Below, in pieces: positions 1 through 7,957 of a stretch of DNA of 64,000 nucleotides. The notes below the pieces were generated by a model. It saw nothing but the letters and a program-made list of their open reading frames with translations. It ran no database searches and was not told where the DNA came from. Position 1 is the first letter of the stretch. Every line of letters starts with the position of its first letter. A program made the translations under genes and the position numbers. Origin of the DNA: Pseudomonas viridiflava (lineage in GTDB: Bacteria; Pseudomonadota; Gammaproteobacteria; Pseudomonadales; Pseudomonadaceae). Where the stretch lies: positions 248,001-312,000 of the forward strand of contig NZ_UWFA01000289.1 in assembly GCF_900601905.1 (NCBI RefSeq), written 5' to 3'.

Positions 1-744
1 CTTCACGAGGCGCCGGACTTCAAGCGCTTTCATGAAGAATTGGCCAACGATGTGATGCGGGTGCTTGAGTTCGCTGCCGCTGATCCGGCGTTGCGGGCGG
101 AGCTGGAGATCATGGCCAACGATCGGCTGTTCGGCGCCGACCAGACCTGTGAAGACGGCGCACGACTGATCTTCAGTGATATCCAGGTGGCGGTCTATGC
201 GCGCAGCGAACTGCAAGGCGTGCCCGACGCACGACACACCGAGATGTTATTTGGGGTCATCCGCAAGCTGTTTCGTTTGAACGAAGTGCAGACCATTGCC
301 GACCTGGAAATCGCCAATCGTGAGGCCCGGGGTGTGCTGGTCGATGACGCGGAAGTGCGCATGGCTTACCGGATCGGTCTGGCTGACGATCTGAATTTGC
401 CAGGCCAACCGTTGAGCATGGCCTGGAGTCGGCTGGCCTCGGTAGATCGCCAGGCCATCCTCGCGGCCCGGCGCCAGGTACTGGAGCGCGAAGCGGGCGA
501 TGAGTTCGTCAACTATGCCGTGGCGGATCGACGCTGGAACGAGCGCCTGCGCACAGAGCATCAGGCGGATCTGACCCGGGTCACGGCTTCCATCAGGGCG
601 CAGATGGAGGCGCTTGAAGAGCATCCTCCAACAGATCGCGACGAATACGACCGTCAGGGACGTGCCTTGATCGCCAGCCTCAACGCTGCCGAGAAAGACC
701 TGTTGGAGCAATTGACCCGCAACATGAGGCAGAACTGGTTCTGA
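1..744 (+). CDS. NEL-type E3 ubiquitin ligase domain protein, C-terminal part (5' end outside window)
   Basis: The reading frame is open from base 1, so this is the C-terminal part (about 247 residues) of a larger protein. It resembles the novel E3 ligase (NEL) domain of IpaH/SspH effectors and of the large NEL proteins common in plant-associated Pseudomonas. The key feature is the TCED sequence encoded at 145-156, with the cysteine at 148-150: this fits the CxD catalytic loop whose cysteine forms the thioester with ubiquitin. The rest is helical and charged, and the protein ends at NMRQNWF. In the family, NEL proteins are injected into or act on eukaryotic cells; the substrate-binding part and any secretion signal lie upstream and cannot be seen. 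A REP pair follows downstream. The assignment rests on motif and overall similarity, not on an alignment. Confidence 0.78.
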   Translation, partial: LHEAPDFKRFHEELANDVMRVLEFAAADPALRAELEIMANDRLFGADQTCEDGARLIFSDIQVAVYARSELQGVPDARHTEMLFGVIRKLFRLNEVQTIADLEIANREARGVLVDDAEVRMAYRIGLADDLNLPGQPLSMAWSRLASVDRQAILAARRQVLEREAGDEFVNYAVADRRWNERLRTEHQADLTRVTASIRAQMEALEEHPPTDRDEYDRQGRALIASLNAAEKDLLEQLTRNMRQNWF

Positions 745-855
745 GTTCAGAGTGATTGACCTGGGCCCGGCAACTTTGTCGGGGCTGGGTTAGTCTCACT
801 CTCACGAATCGCTTTCAATCCAGGCAAAGTGCAGTTTGCCGGCCAACGGAGACAC

Positions 856-948
856 TGTTGGAGCGAGGCTTGCCCGCGAAGAGGCCTGAACATTCAGAGC
901 GTGTCTTAATGTTCAAAGCAGCGTTCGCGGGCAAGCCTCGCTCCAACG
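856..948. repeat. REP palindrome pair, class A
   Basis: Two inverted arms (about 857-880 and 924-947) contain GGAGCGAGGCTTGCCCGCGA and its complement, separated by about 43 bases. The same arm recurs at 2519-2610 and 10931-11019, and in reduced form at 14377-14445 and 45734-45757. This is the usual Pseudomonas REP doublet (REPIN) layout. It lies in the spacer between the NEL gene and pap. Confidence 0.85.
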
Positions 949-1002
949 GAAGATGTCAGCAGTCTGATGGTCGCGCGATGTCGGGTTAATCAGGAGTCAT
1001 GC

Positions 1003-2505
1003 ATGTTCGAATCCGCTGAAATCGGTCACGTCATTGCCAGGGAAACCTACGACGCTGAAGTCCCTGACTTGCGCGAAGCCTTGCTTGACGCGCAGTACGA
1101 GCTGCACGAGCAGGGCAAGCGCCAGATCATCGTGCTGATCAATGGCATTGAAGGCGCGGGCAAGGGTGAAACCGTCAAGCTGCTCAACGAGTGGATGGAC
1201 CCGCGTTTCATTGAGGTGCGCACCTTCGATCAACAGACCGATGAAGAGCTGGCGCATCCGGTGGCCTGGCGCTATTGGCGACAATTGCCTGCCAAAGGGC
1301 GCATGGGGATTTTCTTCGGCAACTGGTATAGCCAGATGCTTCAGGGGCGGGTCCATGGGTTGTTCAAGGACCCGGTGCTCGATCAGGCGATCAACGCGTC
1401 CGAGCGCCTGGAAAAGATGCTCACCGATGAAGGTGCGCTGATCTTCAAATTCTGGTTTCACCTGTCCAAGAAGCAGATGAAAGCGCGCCTCAAACACCTC
1501 AAGGATGACCCACTGCACAGTTGGCGGATCAGCCCGTTGGACTGGCAGCAATCGAAAACCTACGACAAGTTCGTGCATTACGGCGAGCGAGTTCTGAGGC
1601 GCACCAGCCGCGACTATGCGCCCTGGCATGTGATCGAAGGCCTTGATCCTCACTACCGCAGCCTGACCGTGGGCCGCTTGCTGCTCGAAGGCATGCAAGC
1701 CGCGCTCAAGGCCTCGAAAGTCAAACCCAAGGCGCAGCCATTGACCGTCGGCCCCTTGGCTGCGGCGCAAAACGAGGCCACCTTGCTGGGTAGTCTCGAC
1801 ATGAGCCTGAACCTGAGCAAGGACGACTACGAGGAACAGTTGATTACCGAGCAGGCGCGACTGTCAGGCAACATTCGTGACAAACGCATGCGCAGACATG
1901 CCCTGGTGGCCGTGTTCGAAGGTAACGATGCAGCCGGCAAGGGCGGGGCGATCCGGCGAGTGGCGGCGGCGCTTGATCCTCGCCACTACAACATCGTGCC
2001 GATTGCCGCGCCCAGTGAAGATGAGCGGGCGCAGCCTTACCTGTGGCGCTTCTGGCGCCAGATCCCGGCGCGGGGCAAGTTCACTATCTTTGATCGCTCC
2101 TGGTATGGCCGGGTGTTGGTCGAACGGGTCGAGGGTTTCTGCAGTCAGGCTGACTGGCTACGCGCTTATGGCGAGATCAACGACTTCGAAGAACAGCTGA
2201 CCGATGCCAGGATCGTGGTGGTCAAATTCTGGCTGGCCATTGACGACGCGACGCAGCTGGAGCGTTTTCAGGAACGGGAAAAAATCCCCTTCAAGCGCCA
2301 CAAGATCACCGATGACGACTGGCGTAACCGGGGCAAATGGCCGCAGTACAGGGAAGCGGTAGGCGATATGGTCGATCGCACCAGCACCGAAATCGCGCCC
2401 TGGACGCTGGTCGAAGCCAACGACAAACGCTGGGCCCGGGTGAAAGTGTTGCGCACCTTGAACGAAGCGCTGGAAGCGGCGTTTGCGCGGGACAAGAAAA
2501 AGTAG
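1003..2505 (+). CDS. pap: polyphosphate:AMP phosphotransferase (two-domain PPK2)
   Basis: This 500-residue enzyme moves a phosphate from polyphosphate to AMP to give ADP, a cytoplasmic route for energy salvage. It has two tandem PPK2 domains. The N-terminal one has a P-loop (GIEGAGKGE, about residue 48) but lacks the usual DRSWYGR lid (it reads FGNWYSQ). The C-terminal one has both GNDAAGKGG and FDRSWYGRVLVERVEGF, so catalysis probably resides there, as known for this family. I chose ATG 1003 because CAGGAG lies just upstream; the frame stays open to 967 but without a good ribosome binding site. It is monocistronic, with REP pairs on both sides. Confidence 0.92.
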   Translation: MFESAEIGHVIARETYDAEVPDLREALLDAQYELHEQGKRQIIVLINGIEGAGKGETVKLLNEWMDPRFIEVRTFDQQTDEELAHPVAWRYWRQLPAKGRMGIFFGNWYSQMLQGRVHGLFKDPVLDQAINASERLEKMLTDEGALIFKFWFHLSKKQMKARLKHLKDDPLHSWRISPLDWQQSKTYDKFVHYGERVLRRTSRDYAPWHVIEGLDPHYRSLTVGRLLLEGMQAALKASKVKPKAQPLTVGPLAAAQNEATLLGSLDMSLNLSKDDYEEQLITEQARLSGNIRDKRMRRHALVAVFEGNDAAGKGGAIRRVAAALDPRHYNIVPIAAPSEDERAQPYLWRFWRQIPARGKFTIFDRSWYGRVLVERVEGFCSQADWLRAYGEINDFEEQLTDARIVVVKFWLAIDDATQLERFQEREKIPFKRHKITDDDWRNRGKWPQYREAVGDMVDRTSTEIAPWTLVEANDKRWARVKVLRTLNEALEAAFARDKKK

Positions 2506-2518
2506 CGGGTTGTATTGC

Positions 2519-2610
2519 CTGTAGGAGCGAGGCTTGCCCGCGAAGAACCATGATGCGCTGTGGCTGATCCACCACGGCGACTGGTTCGCGGGCAAGCCTC
2601 GCTCCTACAG
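2519..2610. repeat. REP palindrome pair, class A, between convergent genes
   Basis: Arms at 2519-2544 and 2585-2610 are perfect 26-base inverted complements with a core of GGAGCGAGGCTTGCCCGCGA. The pair fills the gap between pap (plus) and the HlyD-like gene (minus). No T-run terminator is seen here, so the palindrome may itself end or protect both transcripts. Confidence 0.88.
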
Positions 2611-2624
2611 TACGCCGCGAATTT

Positions 2625-3974
2625 CTACCGCTCCCGCATCGCCTCGGTCCGGGCTTTCAATATCGGTTTCAGGAGGTAATCCAGCACACTTTTCTCGCCG
2701 GTGATGATGTCCACGGTCGCGGTCATGCCAGGGATGATCAGCAAGGGCTTGGCGTCGCTGCCCAGATGGTTACGGGCGGTGCGGACCTGGATCAGGTAGA
2801 AGCTGTTGCCCTTGTCATCGGTGGTGGTGTCGGCGCCGATCAGTTCGAGTTTTGCAGGCAGACCGCCATAAATCGTGTAGTCGTATGCGCTGAATTTGAC
2901 CATGGCTTTCTGGCCCGGATGCAGGAACGCCACGTCTTGCGGACGCACTTTGGCTTCGATCAGCAGGTTGTCTTCCAATGGCACAATTTCCACCAGATCA
3001 CTGCCCGGCTGGACCACGCCACCAATGGTATTGACCTTGAGCATCTTGACCACGCCGCGCACCGGTGACACCACGGTGGTGCGTGTCACCCGATCATCGA
3101 TGGCAATACTGGTGGCAGTAATTTTCGCCAGCTCCGCACGCTTTTCATTCAGCTCTCTGGAGGCCTCCGAGCGGAAGGCAAACTCCGACTCCTGGACCCT
3201 GCTCTTGATTTCATTGATCGCCGAGTCCGCCCTTGGAATCGCCAGGGTGGTGGCGTCCATCGAGCCGCGAATTTCCACGGCGCTGCGCTTGAGCCGAAGA
3301 ATTTCCACCGGCGACACCGCCCCTGAGGCCACCAGCGGTGTGGACATGTTCAGCTCCTGCTGGACCAGCCCAAGGCTGTTGCGGTATTGCTCCTGTTTGG
3401 CGCGAAGCTCAGCCAGCTCCTGAGTCTTCTGCCGCAGTTGCTCGTTGAGGGTGCGTTGTTCGCTGCGCAGGCGCTGCTGGCGGGACTGATACAGCGCCTG
3501 CTCGTCGGCCGCCACTTGCGGCGCCTTGGCAACCACTTCAGCGGGCAACTTGAACGGCCGTCCTTCGGCCTCGGCAGACAGCCTTTCGACCTGCGCGGTC
3601 AAGGTGTAGCGATCCACTTCGCTCTCGCCCTTGTTGGAGCGAAAGCGCGTGTCGTCCAGGCGCAGCAAGGTTTCGCCCTTGTTCACCAGTTGCCCTTCGC
3701 GGACAAAGATCTCGGTGACGATCCCGCCCTCCAGGTTCTGTATGACCTGCACTTTGCTGGACGGAATGGCCTTGCCTTCGCCCATGGTCACTTCTTCGAG
3801 CACGGCCAGTTTTGCCCAGACCAGCGCGGCCAGCATCAGCACCGCCACCACCCATAGGGTCAAGCGTGATTTGCGCGGGGTGTCCTGGGCCATGACGCCT
3901 GCCAGGTACGGCATGAATTCGAGCTCTTCGCGCAGGCGCGGGTTGAAAAAGCGGGGAGGGTGGGTCGCGGGCAT
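2625..3974 (-). CDS. type I secretion HlyD/LapC-type periplasmic adaptor
   Basis: This is the membrane fusion protein of a type I secretion system. It links the inner-membrane ABC ATPase to the TolC-like outer-membrane channel. The 449-residue protein has a short cytoplasmic N-terminus, one membrane helix (about residues 38-56, LTLWVVAVLMLAALVWA), a lipoyl/barrel half with NLEGGIVTEIFVREGQLV, a long coiled-coil hairpin rich in Q/E/L/R (about 145-300), and the second barrel half (VVSPVRGVVKMLKVNTIGGVV). AAAGGAGA precedes the ATG. It is the last gene of a three-gene minus-strand operon, 12 bases after the ATPase gene. Its closest functional relatives are LapC and the adaptor of the PA1874-1877-type cluster. 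Confidence 0.93.
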   Translation of the reverse strand: MPATHPPRFFNPRLREELEFMPYLAGVMAQDTPRKSRLTLWVVAVLMLAALVWAKLAVLEEVTMGEGKAIPSSKVQVIQNLEGGIVTEIFVREGQLVNKGETLLRLDDTRFRSNKGESEVDRYTLTAQVERLSAEAEGRPFKLPAEVVAKAPQVAADEQALYQSRQQRLRSEQRTLNEQLRQKTQELAELRAKQEQYRNSLGLVQQELNMSTPLVASGAVSPVEILRLKRSAVEIRGSMDATTLAIPRADSAINEIKSRVQESEFAFRSEASRELNEKRAELAKITATSIAIDDRVTRTTVVSPVRGVVKMLKVNTIGGVVQPGSDLVEIVPLEDNLLIEAKVRPQDVAFLHPGQKAMVKFSAYDYTIYGGLPAKLELIGADTTTDDKGNSFYLIQVRTARNHLGSDAKPLLIIPGMTATVDIITGEKSVLDYLLKPILKARTEAMRER

Positions 3975-3986
3975 GGTGATTCTCCT

Positions 3987-6158
3987 TTAAACCGGGGCTT
4001 GGCCGACCTGGCCGTTGCGCAGCGCCTGAATGACAGCGTCCTTGGGGCCGTCGGCGACGATTCTGCCGTTGTCCACCACCAGCAGCCGATCCACCAGCGT
4101 CAGCATCGACATGCGATGGGTGACCAGCAGCAGAGTCTTGCCGGGCAGCAGGTCGTACAGGTGCTGACGCAGTTGGTCTTCGCTGGCGTTGTCCATGTGG
4201 CTGGTGGGCTCGTCCAGCAGCAGAATCGGCGGGTCGAGCAACAGCGCCCTCGCCAGCAGCACTGCCTGACGCTGCCCGCCGGAGAGCAACTGACCACGTT
4301 CACCCAGTGGCCGGTCGAAACCTTGCGGATGCCGCAGGGCCAGGTCATCGACACCGGTGATGCGCGCCACCTCGATCATCCGCGAGTCATTGACCTGTCG
4401 CGCACCGAGGGTCAGGTTGTCGCGCAGGCTTCCGGCCAGCAGCGGCAGATCATGGGCCACGTAGCCGATCTGCTGGCGTACTTCGCTGATGTCCAGCTGG
4501 CGCAAGTCCAGGTTGTCCAGCAGAACCTGCCCTTCATCCGGCTCGTAAAAGCCCATCAACAAGCGCGCCAGGGTGCTTTTGCCCGAGCCGCTGCGACCGA
4601 TGATGCCGATCCGCTCGCCGGGACGAACCTGCAGGTTGACGGCCGACAGGGCAGGCGCGCCTTTCGCGGTGTAGCGGAAACTCACTTGATCCAGGCTCAG
4701 CGCGCCGGACAGGGTGCTGTGCTGCAGCGGTTTTTGCAGCGGCTGACGTTCCTGGGGCAAGGCCATCAGGGTGTCAGTGGTGGTCATGGTCAGGCGCGCT
4801 TGCTGGTAGCGGGTAATCAGCCCGGCGATTTGCCCCAGTGGTGCCAGCACCCGGCTGCCGAGCATGTAAGTGGCGACCAGTGCGCCGACGCTCAGGCTGC
4901 CAGCAATGATGCTGTAGACCCCGGCGACAATGGTCGCCATCCCCGCGAATTGCTGGACAAACAGCGTGCCGTTGCTCGCCAGCGCGGCCAGGTTGCGGGC
5001 GTGGCCATCGAGCCGGGTCAGCGCGCCGTGGGTGGTTTCCCACTGATGCTGGCGCTGATGCTGCGCGCCACAGGCCTTGAGGGTTTCCAGCCCGCCAAGA
5101 GTTTCGATCAGCAAGGCCTGACGTTCGGCGCCCAGGCTGAGGCTTTTCTCCACGGTATCGCGCAGGCGAATCTGGATGATCCAGGCAAACAGCATGGTCA
5201 GCGGGAAGGCAATCAGCGGGATCAGCACCAGCCAGCCACCCAGCAAGCCGATGACCATCAGCATCAAGGCGGCGAAGGGCAGGTCGATCAGGCTGGTCAG
5301 GGTGACGGCGGTGAGAAATTCGCGCAGGCCCTGGAAGTCATGGATGCTCTGGGCAAAACCGCCAACCGTGGCCGGACGCGCTTTCATGGTCATGCCGATG
5401 ATGCGTTCGAACAACGTGGCGGACAGAATCAGGTCGGTTGTGCGCCCGGCCTGATCCAGCAGGTGCGCACGGATCATCCGCAAACCCAGCTCGAACAGCG
5501 TGCCCACCAGCAGACCGATGGCCAGCACCCAGAGTGTCGACGTGGCCTGGTTGGGCACCACCCGGTCGTAGGTCTGCATGACGAACAACGGCACCATCAG
5601 CCCCAGCACATTGATCAGCAGGCTGGCGAGAATGGCGTCGTTGTAGAGGCTGCGCGACCGTTCGAGGGTGTCGCGAAACCAGGCCTTGACCCTGGGCACC
5701 AGCGGCGAGCTGAGGTCTTCGAGGGTGTGGCGAGGCCGGGCGAACAAGGCCTGGCCGCTGTAGCGTCGGGCCAGTTCTTCGGCGTTGACCCATTGCTCGC
5801 CCCCTTCGGTTTCGCACGGCAGGATCAGGGCACGGCCGTCTGCGCCCCAGCGGCTGAGCACCGCGCAACGACGTTCGTCGAGCAGCAGCAGGACCGGCAG
5901 GCTCAAGGTGTTGATGGCCTTGAGTTCGCGACGCAGCCAGCGTGCCTGTAACCCGGCCCGTGCTGCGGCGCGGGGCAGCAGGTCGGCGCTGAGGCGGTCT
6001 CCCGCCAGGGGCAGCCCGGCGCTCAGGCTGGCGCGGCTGACCGCACAGCCGTGCAGTTTGCACAGGATCAACAAGCCGTCAAGCAGCGGGTCATCAGGTG
6101 ACGGGTTAGCGAAGCTTGGACGAGCCTCGACAGGCAAGGGCAGTTCCATGGTGGTCAC
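3987..6158 (-). CDS. type I secretion ABC transporter/ATPase (LapB/LssB type)
   Basis: This 723-residue inner-membrane exporter energises secretion of the RTX adhesin. Domains in order: an N-terminal C39-like domain (about 20-140) without an obvious peptidase Cys/His set, so it probably binds substrate rather than cleaving it; a six-helix transmembrane domain (about 160-440); and an ATPase domain with Walker A GRSGSGKST, signature LSGGQRQ, Walker B ILLLDEPTS and a switch His in LLVTHRMS. I keep the GTG start at 6158 because GGGAG lies seven bases upstream; ATG 6149 is the alternative. It lies between the TolC-like and HlyD-like genes with 23 and 12 base gaps, so all three are probably one operon. 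Confidence 0.94.
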   Translation of the reverse strand: MTTMELPLPVEARPSFANPSPDDPLLDGLLILCKLHGCAVSRASLSAGLPLAGDRLSADLLPRAAARAGLQARWLRRELKAINTLSLPVLLLLDERRCAVLSRWGADGRALILPCETEGGEQWVNAEELARRYSGQALFARPRHTLEDLSSPLVPRVKAWFRDTLERSRSLYNDAILASLLINVLGLMVPLFVMQTYDRVVPNQATSTLWVLAIGLLVGTLFELGLRMIRAHLLDQAGRTTDLILSATLFERIIGMTMKARPATVGGFAQSIHDFQGLREFLTAVTLTSLIDLPFAALMLMVIGLLGGWLVLIPLIAFPLTMLFAWIIQIRLRDTVEKSLSLGAERQALLIETLGGLETLKACGAQHQRQHQWETTHGALTRLDGHARNLAALASNGTLFVQQFAGMATIVAGVYSIIAGSLSVGALVATYMLGSRVLAPLGQIAGLITRYQQARLTMTTTDTLMALPQERQPLQKPLQHSTLSGALSLDQVSFRYTAKGAPALSAVNLQVRPGERIGIIGRSGSGKSTLARLLMGFYEPDEGQVLLDNLDLRQLDISEVRQQIGYVAHDLPLLAGSLRDNLTLGARQVNDSRMIEVARITGVDDLALRHPQGFDRPLGERGQLLSGGQRQAVLLARALLLDPPILLLDEPTSHMDNASEDQLRQHLYDLLPGKTLLLVTHRMSMLTLVDRLLVVDNGRIVADGPKDAVIQALRNGQVGQAPV

Positions 6159-6181
6159 AGGCGTACTCCCGAGGCGAACAG

Positions 6182-7537
6182 TTATTTCAATGCCGGCAGA
6201 CGGGCGTCACTTTTGACGTCCGACAGGGCAATGGCTTCGGCGGGCAGCACGATCCGCTGCTTGCGCAGCAACTCGCCTTCAGTGGCCAGTACGCGGTACA
6301 TGGCGAACTCCTCGGTGTAGCGCACTTCGGTGTAGCGTCGATTGGCGTTGTACAGCTCGTTTTCACTGTCGAGCAGGTCCAGCAGGGTGCGCTGGCCGAG
6401 GCCGAACTGATCCTGGTAAGCACTGCGCACCCGAGTGGTGGTCATGGCGTATTCCCGAGCCGCCGGGGTTTGCTGCCGCGCGTTGTTCATCGCGTTCCAG
6501 GCCAGGGACATGTTTTCATTGAGCATGCGCAGGGCGTTGTTGCGGATGTCCATGGCCTGGCCGGTCTTGTAGGAATCCGAGCGCAGGCGGGCCTTGTCGC
6601 GGTTGCCATTGAACAGGTTGTAATTCATCACCACGGCAGCGCGCCATTCGTTGTCGTGGCCTTCTTCGCCTTGCAGATTGTTGTTGGCACCCACCGCCAG
6701 CTCCCCGTCGAAACGCGGATAGAACGGCGATTTGGCAATTTCATATTGCTTCTCGGCAGCGTTCACATCGGCCTGCGCCGATTTCAGGTAAGGGTTGTTG
6801 AGCAGCATGCTTTGTTGCGCATCGCTCAGGGTCAGCGGCACCTCGCCTTTGATCGATGGCGGCGCCTCCAGCTCATCCGGCTGACGGCCGACGGCACTGA
6901 AAAAATTCGCTTCGGCGTCCGCCAGATCCACTTGCGCGGTGTAGAAATTGTTTTCCGCCAGGGCGCGGCGGGCTGCGGACTGGTCGCGGTCGGCCGTGCT
7001 GCCCAGGCCGCGCTCGGTGCGCAAACCGATCTGGTCGTTGATGCGCAGGTGCGCTTGCAGGTTGTTTTTGGCCAGGGTCAGCAACTCCCGACGCTTGAGC
7101 ACTTCCAGGTAAACCTCGATGGCGCGCAGAGCCAGGCTTTGCGAGGTGCCCTGCACGTAGTACGCCCTGGAGTCGACCACCGCTTTGGTGCGCCCGACCT
7201 CATTGGGGGTATTGAAACCGTCGAACAGCAATTGACGCAGGCGCAGCTCCGACTGGGTGTAGGTCAGGTCCCGATCGTCGTGACCATAAAGCGCACGGGT
7301 AGTGGGGTTGTCGCTGCGTTGGCGGCCGTAGGCGGCGATGAGGTCCACGCGCGGCAGATACCCGCCTCTGGCGACGTTCACTTCTTCGTCAGCGGACAGC
7401 CGATCGTTTTTGCTGGCCTGGATTTCCGGGTGGAAGTCCAGCGTGCTCTGGATGGCTTCGTTCAAGGACATGGCTTGCGCTTGGGCGCAGGCCACCGCCA
7501 ACACGACTGCACTGTAGAGCGGGGTCAAATCGCGCAT
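6182..7537 (-). CDS. TolC-family outer-membrane protein (LapE-type) of the type I system
   Basis: This 451-residue outer-membrane factor forms the exit duct of the type I system. It starts with a signal peptide (MRDLTPLYSAVVLAVACAQA, cleaved near QAQA) and then has two long helical repeats typical of TolC (one ends with AIEVYLEVLKRRELL, the other with GQRTLLDLLDSENELYNANRRYTE). AGGGAGAAG precedes the ATG. It is the first gene of the outer-membrane factor/ATPase/adaptor operon and is divergent from the adhesin gene, separated by 420 bases. A dedicated outer-membrane factor supports a specialised adhesin exporter. Confidence 0.92.
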   Translation of the reverse strand: MRDLTPLYSAVVLAVACAQAQAMSLNEAIQSTLDFHPEIQASKNDRLSADEEVNVARGGYLPRVDLIAAYGRQRSDNPTTRALYGHDDRDLTYTQSELRLRQLLFDGFNTPNEVGRTKAVVDSRAYYVQGTSQSLALRAIEVYLEVLKRRELLTLAKNNLQAHLRINDQIGLRTERGLGSTADRDQSAARRALAENNFYTAQVDLADAEANFFSAVGRQPDELEAPPSIKGEVPLTLSDAQQSMLLNNPYLKSAQADVNAAEKQYEIAKSPFYPRFDGELAVGANNNLQGEEGHDNEWRAAVVMNYNLFNGNRDKARLRSDSYKTGQAMDIRNNALRMLNENMSLAWNAMNNARQQTPAAREYAMTTTRVRSAYQDQFGLGQRTLLDLLDSENELYNANRRYTEVRYTEEFAMYRVLATEGELLRKQRIVLPAEAIALSDVKSDARLPALK

Positions 7538-7957
7538 GAATACTTCTCCCTAAGTAATAATTTCTGTTTTGCCAAAAAACTGACGATTCCTGTGTTTGAA
7601 ACCGTATCAGGTTTGTAACATCACAGCTAAGAACAACTTTGGAGGAAAGCAAGACGGTTTTTTCATAAGGTTTATGCCAAAAAAGACTTATGAAAATATC
7701 GCTATTCGGCAGATTGTTGTTTTCATATGGCTATTAAATACAGGAGTTTATGAGCCTGAATGTCTTGGCTTAGGGTTTTTGGCAGATTAATGGCGCTTGG
7801 TGATTTCGATGATTTTTAAGGCAAATTCGGCATTTAACGTAAATGACGTTATTTTGTCGTTTGCAAAATTGTCAGGCTGATGACCCGCCATAGAGCTAAT
7901 GGATAAGTTTCTGCTGTCACGAATATGAAGCGGATTATTGCGAATTAAGGAGGGAAT
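7538..7957. promoter_or_regulatory. AT-rich divergent control region between secretion operon and adhesin
   Basis: This 420-base spacer is clearly more AT-rich than its neighbours and carries no convincing gene. It must hold promoters for both the minus-strand secretion operon and the plus-strand adhesin. I cannot find a clean -35/-10 pair. A perfect inverted repeat AACGT-N5-ACGTT at 7836-7850 is a candidate operator. The adhesin has a strong ribosome binding site, AAGGAGGG at about 7947-7954. The base composition would suit silencing by an H-NS-like MvaT/MvaU protein, which is inference. Confidence 0.6.

Noticed and set aside
763..790. Possible terminator after the NEL gene
   Set aside because: The stem is short and imperfect and no T-run follows.
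3960..5951. 663-residue open frame on the plus strand opposite the secretion ATPase
   Set aside because: It is the antisense shadow of a high-GC gene: low-complexity Gln/His/Gly-rich translation, no family match, and the minus strand encodes a complete ABC transporter.
6116..7618. 500-residue plus-strand frame opposite the TolC-like gene
   Set aside because: Antisense shadow; no start signal and the minus strand carries a clear outer-membrane factor with signal peptide.
7596..7790. 64-residue frame in the divergent spacer
   Set aside because: No ribosome binding site, no family features, AT-rich spacer composition.
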